Made by a program: the position numbers and the translations under genes
DNA from: Glaciimonas sp. CA11.2
GTDB taxonomy: Bacteria; Pseudomonadota; Gammaproteobacteria; Burkholderiales; Burkholderiaceae_D
Assembly: GCF_034314045.1 (NCBI RefSeq)
Contig: NZ_JAVIWL010000001.1
Span: 4,216,001 to 4,280,000 of the forward strand
Direction of reading: 5' to 3'
DNA length: 64,000 bases
Part shown: positions 9,528-18,220 of the stretch, piece by piece
Layout: each line of letters starts with the position of its first letter
Numbering within the stretch: the stretch's first letter is position 1
Notes under the pieces: model-generated
Database searches by the model: none
What the model saw: the letters and a program-made list of their open reading frames with translations, nothing else
Told to the model about the DNA's origin: nothing

Positions 9528-9564
9528 GTTAATAGGCGCAAGGAAACAGATTACGCCTATTAAC
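9528..9564. repeat. Strong hairpin between arnA (decarboxylase) and arnD
   Basis: Perfect 11-bp arms GTTAATAGGCG and CGCCTATTAAC with a 15-base loop, just after the decarboxylase stop. There is no T-tract on the minus strand, so it is not a classical terminator. It could stabilise the upstream mRNA or attenuate arnD. Confidence 0.6.
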
Positions 9565-9572
9565 ACGTTAGT

Positions 9573-10628
9573 TTAATCCATCAAGGCACGCGCCTCTGCG
9601 ACCTGACCGCGATAAGCATCAAAAATATTGCGCAAAGTATCCGCCATATTGGTCGTCGGCTTCCAGTTCAACTCATCGCAAGTGTTTGTGATTTTTGGCA
9701 CACGGTTTTGCACGTCCTGATAGCCTTTTCCGTAGTATTCAGCGGAAGTCGTTTCGATCAGTTTAACGTCCTTGGCAGAGTCTGCGTATTCAGGGTACTC
9801 GGCAGCCAATTTCAACATCATGTCCGCAAGATCACGGATGGAATAGTTGTTAATCGGGTTGCCAATATTGTAGATTTTGCCGCTAGCAATACCATCTTTA
9901 TTAGCGATGATTTTAATCAATGCATCGATACCATCGTCGATATACGTGAACGCGCGTTTTTGCTCGCCACCGTCGACCAGAGAAATATTTTCGCCACGAA
10001 CGATGTGACCAAAGAATTGCGTTACTACACGGGAGCTACCTTCTTTTGGCGTATGGATAGAATCCAGGCCAGCGCCAATCCAGTTGAATGGACGGAACAA
10101 GGTGAAGTTCAGGCCATCTTCCATGCCATAACCCCAGATCACGCGATCCATTAATTGCTTGGCGCAAGAATAAATCCACCGTGGTTTGTTGATCGGGCCG
10201 CAAATTAATTCAGATGCTTCTGGATCGAACTCTTCGTCATGGCACATGCCATAAACTTCAGAAGTCGAAGGAAATACCAAATGTTTACCGTATTTTGCTG
10301 CTGATCGCACGATCGGTAGATTTGCTTCAAAATCTAGTTCGAAGACACGCAATGGTTTTTTGACGTACGTTGACGGTGTCGCGATGGCGACCAAAGGTAG
10401 AATGACGTCACATTTTTTGACGTGATATTCGACCCACTCCTTGTTGATGGTGATGTCGCCTTCAAAGAAGTGCATGCGCGATTTGTATTCTTCGTTTTCC
10501 AGCAGATCAGTAATACGGTCGGTCATCATGTCCATACCGTATACGTGCCAGTCGGTGGTGTCCAAAATACGCTTGGATAGATGGTGGCCGATGAAGCCGT
10601 TAACGCCGAGAATAAGAACTTTTTTCAT
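9573..10628 (-). CDS. arnA: ArnA C-terminal activity: UDP-glucuronate C4 oxidative decarboxylase
   Basis: Oxidises UDP-glucuronate with NAD+ and decarboxylates it to UDP-4-ketopentose, the first committed step of Ara4N synthesis. A 351-residue SDR enzyme with GVNGFIGHH as the NAD-binding Gly motif, the catalytic Tyr/Lys in IYSCAKQLMDR (YxxxK), and strong similarity to the C-terminal half of E. coli ArnA. Here it is a free-standing gene rather than the fused bifunctional protein. It lies between the separate formyltransferase gene and arnD. Confidence 0.93.
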   Translation of the reverse strand: MKKVLILGVNGFIGHHLSKRILDTTDWHVYGMDMMTDRITDLLENEEYKSRMHFFEGDITINKEWVEYHVKKCDVILPLVAIATPSTYVKKPLRVFELDFEANLPIVRSAAKYGKHLVFPSTSEVYGMCHDEEFDPEASELICGPINKPRWIYSCAKQLMDRVIWGYGMEDGLNFTLFRPFNWIGAGLDSIHTPKEGSSRVVTQFFGHIVRGENISLVDGGEQKRAFTYIDDGIDALIKIIANKDGIASGKIYNIGNPINNYSIRDLADMMLKLAAEYPEYADSAKDVKLIETTSAEYYGKGYQDVQNRVPKITNTCDELNWKPTTNMADTLRNIFDAYRGQVAEARALMD

Positions 10629-10787
10629 ATTGATATCGTTTAATAGGTTGTTGTTCTAATTGGTACAGTGCGTCACCGCCAAAATCTTAAACGCTGCTAT
10701 TTTTTATAAGCACGATAGTTTGAGACTTCGCTTCGATAAATAGTCGAAGGGCGGGCGACATTGCCAGATTGTTTTGTTGTAAATCTA

Positions 10788-11681
10788 CTAAAGCATCGTT
10801 TGTAGCGCTTGCGCTGTCACGGCCTTCCCATTCGCTGACAAACTTTTGATTAACAGCGCGCGACCATCGCCGCACACCCCAAAAATGCAATTATCCACCA
10901 CCGCCAGGCCGATAGGCAAATTTGTCATCGGGATTTTAGAAAGACGGGCATTTTCTATCACAAAAGTAACATCGTCCAAGACAGTCCATGCGCCGGGATA
11001 GGGCGGCGCTACTGCACGATACAGGTTGTACACTGATTGTGCTGTTTGTTGCCAGTCTATCTTGCCGTCAGCTGGCTTTCTACCGCCGAAATAGCTTCCC
11101 TGCGATAGATTGTTCGGGATTGCCGGTATTGCGCCCGCTAACATCGCTGGTAGGGCATTCCATAGCGTCTGCTCAGCCGCTACGACTACTTTGCCGAATA
11201 CCTCGTGAGCGGTATCGTCAGGCAAAATAGGGACTGATGTTTGTGCAACGATAACACCGGCATCAGGTTTGAGCGCCATTTTATGCAACGTCGCGCCGGT
11301 TTCGGTTTCACCGTGTAACACTGCCCAATTGATCGGTACGCGTCCCCGATATTTTGGCAACAATGAACCGTGCATGTTGAAAGCGCCATGTGTGGCGAGC
11401 GCTAACAATTTAACGGACAACATGTGACGGTAATAAAAACTGAAAATAAAATCAGGTTTTAAAACGGAAATTTGTGCAAATAGCTCTGGGTCGCTCGGAT
11501 CTGCGGGTGTAACGACCGGAATACCCTGTTCTTGACATAAGGCTGAAACCGAGTCGAACCAGATAGTTTCTTGCGGATTGTCCTCGTGGCTGACGACTAA
11601 CGCTACATCAACGCCACGCGCCAAAAGCACCTTCAGACAACGTACGCCGACGTTATGGTAAGCAAAGACAACCGCTTTCAT
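10788..11681 (-). CDS. arnA: ArnA N-terminal activity: UDP-Ara4N formyltransferase
   Basis: Transfers a formyl group from 10-formyl-tetrahydrofolate to UDP-Ara4N. A 297-residue enzyme of the methionyl-tRNA formyltransferase fold: catalytic Asn/His/Asp region FNMHGSLLPKYRGRVPINWA, then the conserved Asp in TGATLHKMALKPDAG, followed by the small C-terminal OB-like domain. It corresponds to residues 1-300 of E. coli ArnA, so the bifunctional protein is split into two genes here. Its ATG overlaps the arnC stop (ATGA). A 159-base gap separates it from the decarboxylase gene. Confidence 0.92.
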   Translation of the reverse strand: MKAVVFAYHNVGVRCLKVLLARGVDVALVVSHEDNPQETIWFDSVSALCQEQGIPVVTPADPSDPELFAQISVLKPDFIFSFYYRHMLSVKLLALATHGAFNMHGSLLPKYRGRVPINWAVLHGETETGATLHKMALKPDAGVIVAQTSVPILPDDTAHEVFGKVVVAAEQTLWNALPAMLAGAIPAIPNNLSQGSYFGGRKPADGKIDWQQTAQSVYNLYRAVAPPYPGAWTVLDDVTFVIENARLSKIPMTNLPIGLAVVDNCIFGVCGDGRALLIKSLSANGKAVTAQALQTML

Positions 11682-12634
11682 GATGCGCCCATATCCTCAG
11701 GACTGGTTCGCTCCAGCACCGCTTGAATGACATATCGCGGACGTGCACGCACTTGCTGATAAATCCTACCGACGTATTCACCTACTAAACCGATGCCAAA
11801 CAAAATCATCCCCATCAGGAAAAAGTTGATTGCGAACAACGTGAAAAGTCCCTGAACCTCTGCGCCCAACACGAAGCGCCGTATTAGCAACAAAATGAAC
11901 AACGCGGCAGATCCAAAAGCCAGCACTATACCAACGAGTGAAAATAACTGTAACGGAATCAGGGAGAAGCCCGTTATCAAATCGAAATTCAACCGAATGA
12001 GACTATACAGTGAATACTTAGATTCACCAGCCGAGCGCTCTTCATGTTCAACAGTGATTTCGGTCTGTTTGCGGGCAAATGTGTATGCCAGTGCAGGGAC
12101 GAAAGTATTGACTTCTTTGCATTGATTTATCAAATCAACAACGTTGCGTCCGTATGCGCGCAGCATGTTGCCCTGATCTGTCATTTTGATATGTGTGATT
12201 TTTTCGCGTATTCGGTTCATTACCTTGGAGGCAATGGTGCGCCATATCGAGTCCTGGCGCTGTCGGCGTATCGATCCGACATAATCATATCCTTCACGCA
12301 TCTTGGCAACCAGATGGCGAATCTCTTCTGGTGGATTTTGAAGATCAGCATCCAATGTGATGATAATCTCACCCCGACTACTTTCAAAGCCCGCGAGAAT
12401 CGCCATATGTTGGCCAAAATTGCCATTAAACAACACTACCCGAGTAACATCCGGACGTAACCGGAACTGCTCGGCCAAAACCGCGGCTGACGTATCGCGG
12501 CTGCCGTCATTGACGAAAACAATTTCATAAGATGTGCCGAGTGCGTCGAGCGCCGGATAAAGGCGCGCGAATAACTGGGCGAGGCCGGATTCCTCGTTAT
12601 AAACCGGGATGACAACGCTGATTTCTGGTTTCAT
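11678..12634 (-). CDS. arnC: ArnC: undecaprenyl-phosphate Ara4FN transferase
   Basis: Inner-membrane GT2 glycosyltransferase that moves formamido-arabinose from UDP to undecaprenyl phosphate. 318 residues: the GT2 domain has SVVIPVYNEESG, the DxD-type LDADLQNPPEE and IRRQRQDS, and two C-terminal transmembrane helices lie at about residues 230-290. It sits 15 bases downstream of arnB and overlaps the formyltransferase gene by 4 bases, so it is tightly coupled in the operon. Confidence 0.94.
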   Translation of the reverse strand: MKPEISVVIPVYNEESGLAQLFARLYPALDALGTSYEIVFVNDGSRDTSAAVLAEQFRLRPDVTRVVLFNGNFGQHMAILAGFESSRGEIIITLDADLQNPPEEIRHLVAKMREGYDYVGSIRRQRQDSIWRTIASKVMNRIREKITHIKMTDQGNMLRAYGRNVVDLINQCKEVNTFVPALAYTFARKQTEITVEHEERSAGESKYSLYSLIRLNFDLITGFSLIPLQLFSLVGIVLAFGSAALFILLLIRRFVLGAEVQGLFTLFAINFFLMGMILFGIGLVGEYVGRIYQQVRARPRYVIQAVLERTSPEDMGAS

Positions 12635-12649
12635 GAATCTTTTGCAAAT

Positions 12650-13786
12650 TTATTTAAGCACAGATTTTACCGCGTCCACAGCGCGTTCGACATCACTGCT
12701 TTTCATCGCATTGAACATTGGCAGCGTCACGATGAGCCGACCGACCCGTTCTGAGACTGGAAACATGCCTTCTTTGAAGCCACGCTCACGGTACATGGTA
12801 AACAAATGTATCGGGGCGTAGTGATAGCCAACGCCCACACCAAGTGCTTGCATTTGCTCCATGAAAGTCGCGCGCGCTGGCTTACCGTCTGACCGTTCTG
12901 GCAATATCAGCTGGAACAGATGCCAGTTACTGTTTTCGAAATCGGCAATCGGCAACTCAGCGCCGTATTTTTCGGTAAAGTCGTTTCCGAAACAATCAAA
13001 ATAGTGTTTTGCTAACTGGCACCGATGCGCTGTAATGGCGTCAATATGCGCAAACTGTCCAAGGCCGATCGCGGCGGCGATATCAGTCATGTTAAATTTC
13101 CCGCCCAAGACGTCAACATCAATGCCATCAAAACCCTGGCGGGTTACACCTTGCAATCGATATTTTTCGGCTAGCGAGGCTTCTTCGGCGTTATTTAATA
13201 CTAAACAACCGCCTTCGGAAGACGTGATATTTTTATTGGCTTGGAAGCTAAAAGAAACAAAATCGCCAAATGAGCCTATGCGCTGCCCCTTCCAGGATGA
13301 GCCGAGTGCTTGCGCGGCATCTTCTACTACGCGCAGATTATATTTTTTAGCAATCGCATACAGGCGATCCATGTCGATTGGCAAGCCAGCCAAATAAACA
13401 GGAATAATTGCCTTGGTGCGAGGTGTAATGACGGCTTCCAGCTTGTCCAGATCGATATTATGGGTAAGTGGATCGATATCAGCAAATACCGGTGTTGCAC
13501 CAGTTTCAATAATGACATTGGCGGTGGCAACCCAAGAAATCGGTGTTGTAATGACCTCGTCTCCGGGGCCAATGCCAGCGATCCGTAATGCAATTTCCAT
13601 CGTGCAGGTACCGGAGTTGAAGGTCCGCACCGGACGACCACCAAAATAGGTAGATAACTGACTTTCAAAAGCCTGTACTTTAGGCCCGCTTGTGATCCAG
13701 CCAGAACGCAACACATCGCTCACTGCGGCGATGGTGTCTTCGTCGATGGTTGGCTTGGAGAATGGGAGAAATGGTTGTTGGCTCAT
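12650..13786 (-). CDS. arnB: ArnB: UDP-4-ketopentose aminotransferase
   Basis: PLP enzyme that converts UDP-4-ketopentose to UDP-Ara4N with glutamate. 378 residues from MSQQPFLPFS; the family length is about 380. The PLP lysine lies in FQANKNITSSEGG, and the Asp that contacts the pyridine N is in VVEDAAQALGS. A longer frame begins at a GTG at 13801, but I prefer this ATG because it matches ArnB N termini. It is the first gene of the arnBCA-AD block, with a separate upstream region holding a direct repeat. Confidence 0.93.
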   Translation of the reverse strand: MSQQPFLPFSKPTIDEDTIAAVSDVLRSGWITSGPKVQAFESQLSTYFGGRPVRTFNSGTCTMEIALRIAGIGPGDEVITTPISWVATANVIIETGATPVFADIDPLTHNIDLDKLEAVITPRTKAIIPVYLAGLPIDMDRLYAIAKKYNLRVVEDAAQALGSSWKGQRIGSFGDFVSFSFQANKNITSSEGGCLVLNNAEEASLAEKYRLQGVTRQGFDGIDVDVLGGKFNMTDIAAAIGLGQFAHIDAITAHRCQLAKHYFDCFGNDFTEKYGAELPIADFENSNWHLFQLILPERSDGKPARATFMEQMQALGVGVGYHYAPIHLFTMYRERGFKEGMFPVSERVGRLIVTLPMFNAMKSSDVERAVDAVKSVLK

Positions 13787-13813
13787 AGCGATGTGGATCA
13801 CAATATTTTAAGT

Positions 13814-13843
13814 AAATAAATTCCAATTGATGGAAATAAATTC
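13814..13843 (-). promoter_or_regulatory. Direct repeat upstream of arnB, candidate activator site
   Basis: On the minus strand GAATTTATTT occurs twice, 20 bases apart start to start (two helical turns), 28 bases before the chosen arnB ATG. A TAAAAT hexamer lies between the repeats and the start. Tandem half-sites on one face of the helix are how PmrA/PhoP-type response regulators bind, and arn operons are classically under such control. This is inference: the repeat is not a consensus PmrA box. Confidence 0.35.
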
Positions 13844-13946
13844 AAATGTTAAAAATAGCGGGTTAAGTATAACGCGACTATAGCTCGGACTTGGCTGGAG
13901 AAAGCTTCGGCGAGTTCTGCACTCCAAAGCCTGCTACCGCCTATAT

Positions 13947-14318
13947 TTAACTGCGCGTGAGTAACACAACACCGACAATAATGACGCCAATCCCCATTAT
14001 TCGTTGCGCCGAAATGACTTCACCCAAAAAGTACCACGCGCCAATCGCGCTGACGATGTAACCCAACGAAAGCATTGGGTAAGCGATGGTTACGTCGACG
14101 CGGGAAAGTCCGATGATCCAGACACCAACTGAAATAACATAGCAGGTCAAACCACCGAGGATCGGCAATTGCGTGATCAGTTTAATGCCGGTTGGAAACC
14201 AGTTTTCGCTCGTCAAGTGAATGGCGCCGACTGCATTGGTTCCTGCTTTAAGGAGTAATTGTGCCAATGCATTGAGCAATACACCAGTCAAAATAAAGCC
14301 GAAGGTCGTAATATTCAT
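13947..14318 (-). CDS. Four-helix EamA/SMR-type membrane protein, candidate Ara4N-lipid flippase
   Basis: A 123-residue protein with four predicted helices (about 4-23, 49-67, 71-93, 97-120), of the small multidrug resistance/EamA size class. The conserved segment LLNALAQLLLKAG resembles ArnE/ArnF. In E. coli a heteropair ArnE-ArnF flips undecaprenyl-P-Ara4N. Here only one gene of this type lies in the cluster, five bases downstream of arnT, so it may act as a homodimer. The role is inferred from context; the fold is clear. Confidence 0.75.
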   Translation of the reverse strand: MNITTFGFILTGVLLNALAQLLLKAGTNAVGAIHLTSENWFPTGIKLITQLPILGGLTCYVISVGVWIIGLSRVDVTIAYPMLSLGYIVSAIGAWYFLGEVISAQRIMGIGVIIVGVVLLTRS

Positions 14319-14323
14319 GGGCC

Positions 14324-16117
14324 CTATTCCTTTTGGGACGAAATTGATGTGGGTGATGTGGCATCGGCATCTGACATGGACGACGATGGTTCAGGCGAAG
14401 CCGGATTTCCTCCCATTTTAGGAACATTAGCTGGATTCGATTTTTCACTAGGTTTAAGCATTGCATTAGTTACTACTACACGCCTTGGATCTTGCGCAAT
14501 GACACGCATTGGGATGCCACTTTTTTGCAACTCGACATAATTTTCGGGGCGCATGATCGCAACATCTTTCTTGCCAGCCGCGTGGTCTGCAGTCCACTTC
14601 ACCGCAAACGCATCGACTGTCGGAATCCATAATTGCGGCTCTTGCGTGAGACCGAACTCGAGTTCATCCATATGCTGCACCATAATCATGGTGCGACGTA
14701 GATAAAATGGCAATGACTGCTCATATTTCCCTACAACATAAATGGGGGTTTCTGGCGTCAACTCGGCCTCAATCGCAGGAACCATGTCGATACCAGCTGA
14801 GTAACGACCTTGCGGATCATGTCCATACATTAGGAGCTGTCCACCCACAAAACCGCTGGCAGCCAAAGCCACAATTGCCCATTCTTTTTGACGACGTGAA
14901 AGGAGCAAGGCGGCGACAGCGCCAATGCAAGCAATGACCGATGCCGCAAATACCCATGGAACATGAGCCGCCATGAGTGGTGCGGAGAATGCATCTTTTG
15001 CCAGAGAAGGTATTTTCCAGGCGAGCGCTACACCGACCAAGCCAGGAATAAGTAAGACTAATGCCGAGGCATTGATTGCCTTGTTTGAGGCTCTATCCAG
15101 ATGGCAAGCAATGAGTAAAGCTAACGACGGAAAAATCGGCAAGATGTAAGACGGCAGCTTCGAGTCAGAAATACTGAAAAAGACGAAAATGAACAGTGTC
15201 CAAATTAATAACATCTTTTTCGGCTGGAAGCCGGATGCTGCGTTGCGTTCGTGTGCACCGTTCCATAAACTCTGGAAAAGGACGCCTAACCATGGAATAA
15301 TGCCCAACAGCAAAATTGGTACAAAGTAATAGGGTGGTCCATAACGATGATGAATCTTGCTGGTGAACCGCTGGAACTGCTCATGGATGAAGAAAAATTG
15401 CGGAAACTCGGGATTTTTGAGCGTAATTAGAACAAACCAAGGGGTGGCGATCACAAAAAACAGGATCAGTCCTTTTAACAGATGCAAGCGTTTCCAGATC
15501 GCCCAATCGCGTGAAAACACGGTGTAGAGCACAAGAACAGCACCAGGTATAAGTATGCCAATAAGTCCCTTCGACAGCACAGACAAGGCCATGCCCGCCC
15601 AACACACCAGCATCCAGTTGCGTTGTTGTGCAGCAGTGGCGTCAGTACGCTGTGCCAACAGTAAGCCAGACAGCGAAAGTGTCATCATCGCAGCGAGGCC
15701 CATATCAAGCGTATTGATATGACCCAACCCAGCCCACAGAAAGCTGGAGCCAAGCACCAAGGCGGCAAAAAATCCAATCCGTTCCGAAAATACTTTACGG
15801 CCGGTGTATGCCACCAGCACAACTCCTAGCAAACCACATAAACCAGTCCACAAACGTGCCTGCCATTCACCCAGGCCAAACACTTGAAAGGTCAATGCGT
15901 TCATCCAGGTTTGTAGAGGTGGCTTTTCAAAATACTTGATACCATTTAATCGCAATGTGATCCAGTCGCCCGTGGCCACCATCTCGCGCGCCATTTCAGC
16001 GTAGCGACCTTCATCGCTCGGGACTAACGTCCTTGCACCTAACATGTAGCACCAAATGATGCAAAACAGGAGAAACAACACCCATACGAAGGTTTTGGAT
16101 TTATGCAGTTCACGCAT
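14324..16117 (-). CDS. arnT: ArnT: lipid A Ara4N glycosyltransferase
   Basis: Periplasm-facing GT-C enzyme that transfers Ara4N from undecaprenyl phosphate to lipid A phosphates, lowering binding of polymyxin and cationic peptides. 597 residues with about 12 membrane helices. The first periplasmic loop carries PSDEGRYAEMAREMVATGDW, which holds the catalytic Asp/Glu pair, followed by FEKPPLQTW. The C-terminal soluble domain ends in a Ser/Pro-rich tail of about 40 residues not usual in ArnT. Its start overlaps the preceding small gene by 8 bases. Confidence 0.92.
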   Translation of the reverse strand: MRELHKSKTFVWVLFLLFCIIWCYMLGARTLVPSDEGRYAEMAREMVATGDWITLRLNGIKYFEKPPLQTWMNALTFQVFGLGEWQARLWTGLCGLLGVVLVAYTGRKVFSERIGFFAALVLGSSFLWAGLGHINTLDMGLAAMMTLSLSGLLLAQRTDATAAQQRNWMLVCWAGMALSVLSKGLIGILIPGAVLVLYTVFSRDWAIWKRLHLLKGLILFFVIATPWFVLITLKNPEFPQFFFIHEQFQRFTSKIHHRYGPPYYFVPILLLGIIPWLGVLFQSLWNGAHERNAASGFQPKKMLLIWTLFIFVFFSISDSKLPSYILPIFPSLALLIACHLDRASNKAINASALVLLIPGLVGVALAWKIPSLAKDAFSAPLMAAHVPWVFAASVIACIGAVAALLLSRRQKEWAIVALAASGFVGGQLLMYGHDPQGRYSAGIDMVPAIEAELTPETPIYVVGKYEQSLPFYLRRTMIMVQHMDELEFGLTQEPQLWIPTVDAFAVKWTADHAAGKKDVAIMRPENYVELQKSGIPMRVIAQDPRRVVVTNAMLKPSEKSNPANVPKMGGNPASPEPSSSMSDADATSPTSISSQKE

Positions 16118-16526
16118 CTTTGGCGAGTTCCTTGGTTGGTGGTGTCGGAACGACTAGTTCGAAAATTAATGCTAAGGCGACCTTGCGGCCCTCAGCCATC
16201 AAAATGTTGTATGTTCGGCATGCCGCCTGATTATCCATACACTCCACGCCGATACGACGTGCAGTCAGTACGGTGGTCAATTTGGGATGGATGAAGCGCT
16301 GCCGTTTGCCTGTACCTAGTATTACCACGTCGGGATTGGTACTGCCGATATGTGCGAAGTGTTCGGGGTCTAGTCGATCAAAGCTCCGAACAGGCCAGGC
16401 GACTGGCGGTAATTCAGGCAAAACGAGAAGGCTGTAATTAAAACGCACCATGTTGATGTCGACACCGTCGTCATCGTAAGCGGTTACGGTTTGATATTGT
16501 TGTGTAGTAGTGTGATGAAGCTTCAT
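16110..16526 (-). CDS. Mth938/Xcc1710-like domain protein (DUF498)
   Basis: A 138-residue soluble protein of the Mth938-like fold, known from NDUFAF3-related proteins. Supporting sequence: the core NPDVVILGTGKRQRF, then GVECMDNQAACRTYNILMAEGR near the C terminus, both characteristic of the family. No enzymatic role is established. It is the first gene of the leftward arnT unit and overlaps arnT by 8 bases, so it is co-transcribed; a role in Ara4N metabolism is not implied by the family. Confidence 0.85.
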   Translation of the reverse strand: MKLHHTTTQQYQTVTAYDDDGVDINMVRFNYSLLVLPELPPVAWPVRSFDRLDPEHFAHIGSTNPDVVILGTGKRQRFIHPKLTTVLTARRIGVECMDNQAACRTYNILMAEGRKVALALIFELVVPTPPTKELAKDA

Positions 16527-16844
16527 AGTCTGATTCTCCGCGTGATTGACTGCTATTAGACCGTCTACAGTCCGCCAATTCCCGTAAAAAGGAAAATAAA
16601 GTGCTGCATTGTAGCGTTTTCCATGGGGAACGACGTGGTATTACATGATAATTTGATTGATAAAGCGCTTCGCTTTCGGCAAAATGGGTAGTTCTGTCCT
16701 ATTTTTTTACGTCAGTGAGATGCGCTAGTACCCTGGATAGTTAATGTAATTCCTAAATGTAGCCATTTAGTGCAACCATTAATGCAGCAACCCAGTGACA
16801 CGCATTAGCGGATGTGATTGTCATCAACTAACAAGGAATGCGCT
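16527..16844. other. Divergent intergenic region between the arnT unit and alaA
   Basis: About 318 bases with no gene. It must carry the promoter of the leftward Mth938-arnT unit and that of the rightward aminotransferase. I see no riboswitch-like structure or terminator. Confidence 0.6.
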
Positions 16845-18074
16845 GTGCGGACGATTAAAAAATCAAAAAAACTGGACGACGTTTGCTACGATATCCGTGG
16901 GCCTGTGCTGGAAAAAGCACGGCAAATGGAAGAAGAAGGCCACAAAATTATTAAGTTAAACATTGGCAATCTGGCCGTGTTTGGCTTTGAACCGCCTGAT
17001 GAAATCGTTCAGGATATGATCCGCAACATGGGTAATGCCGCCGGTTATACGGATTCTAAGGGTATGTTTGCGCCACGTAAATCGGTGATGCATTACACCC
17101 AACAAAAGAAAATCCAGGGCGTCACGATTGAGGATATCTATCTTGGCAACGGTGCTTCGGAACTGATTGTGATGAGTATGAATGCGCTACTCAATACCGG
17201 CGACGAAGTGTTGGTACCATCGCCCGACTATCCGTTATGGACTGCTGCAGTGAGTCTGTCGGGGGGGATTCCACGCCATTATATTTGCGATGAAAAAGCG
17301 GATTGGTTCCCTGATATTGCTGATATAAGAAGTAAAATCAACGCCAACACGCGTGCGATTGTTGTCATCAATCCGAATAATCCTACCGGTGCTTTGTATC
17401 CGGATACGTTGCTGCAAGAAATAGTTGATCTGGCGCGTGAGCATCAGCTGATCATCTTTGCAGATGAAATATACGACAAAGTGTTATACGACGGGCACAC
17501 CCACACCTCGCTTGCGTCGCTTGCCGATGATGTGCTGTTTATTACCTTTAACGGCTTATCAAAAAATTACCGTTCATGCGGATATCGGGCTGGCTGGATG
17601 GTTGTGTCGGGCGAAAAAAGACATGCAAAAAGTTATATCGAAGGCTTGAACATGCTGGCGTCAATGCGTTTGTGCGCCAACGCACCAGGTCAATATGCGA
17701 TTCAAACCGCGTTAGGTGGTTACCAGAGTATCAATGACCTGGTGAGTCCCACCGGTCGTCTGACCCGTCAGCGTGATATGGCGTATAAGTTGCTGACTGA
17801 TATTCCTGGGGTGACATGCGTTAAGCCAAAAGCGGCGCTGTATATGTTTCCGCGCCTCGATCCACATATGTACCCGATTGCTGATGATCAGGATTTTGCT
17901 TATCAGTTGCTGGCCGAGGAACGGGTCTTAGTCGTGCAGGGAACTGGCTTTAATTGCCCGACGCAAGATCATTTTCGCGTGGTATTTTTGCCAAATACGG
18001 ACGATTTGGCAGTGTCGGTTGGGCGAATTGCGCACTTTCTCGAAGGGTATCGCAAGCGGCACGGTACTGCGTAA
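16845..18074 (+). CDS. alaA: Pyridoxal-phosphate aminotransferase, AlaA-like (glutamate-pyruvate)
   Basis: Fold-type I aminotransferase, likely interconverting pyruvate/glutamate and alanine. 409 residues from GTG at 16845, where AAGGA lies seven bases upstream; a TTG at 16818 in the same frame has no such site. Motifs: NPNNPTGALY, ADEIYDKVLYDG with the PLP-contacting Asp, and the Schiff-base lysine in NGLSKNYRSCGYRAGW. It lies 146 bases before hom, an order common in Burkholderiales. The AlaA assignment rests on overall similarity. Confidence 0.9.
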   Translation: MRTIKKSKKLDDVCYDIRGPVLEKARQMEEEGHKIIKLNIGNLAVFGFEPPDEIVQDMIRNMGNAAGYTDSKGMFAPRKSVMHYTQQKKIQGVTIEDIYLGNGASELIVMSMNALLNTGDEVLVPSPDYPLWTAAVSLSGGIPRHYICDEKADWFPDIADIRSKINANTRAIVVINPNNPTGALYPDTLLQEIVDLAREHQLIIFADEIYDKVLYDGHTHTSLASLADDVLFITFNGLSKNYRSCGYRAGWMVVSGEKRHAKSYIEGLNMLASMRLCANAPGQYAIQTALGGYQSINDLVSPTGRLTRQRDMAYKLLTDIPGVTCVKPKAALYMFPRLDPHMYPIADDQDFAYQLLAEERVLVVQGTGFNCPTQDHFRVVFLPNTDDLAVSVGRIAHFLEGYRKRHGTA

Positions 18075-18220
18075 AGTGCTCTCAATAAGAAGTACATCAA
18101 ACATCGAATACAGCTAACACCTTAAATTTATTAATCGATGAACTTCATGTTGTTGTTCATCCCGTCGAATTGGCCTAAGTGCCATTTCGCTAGTAGCATT
18201 TTTTACAGATAGTAGAGACT

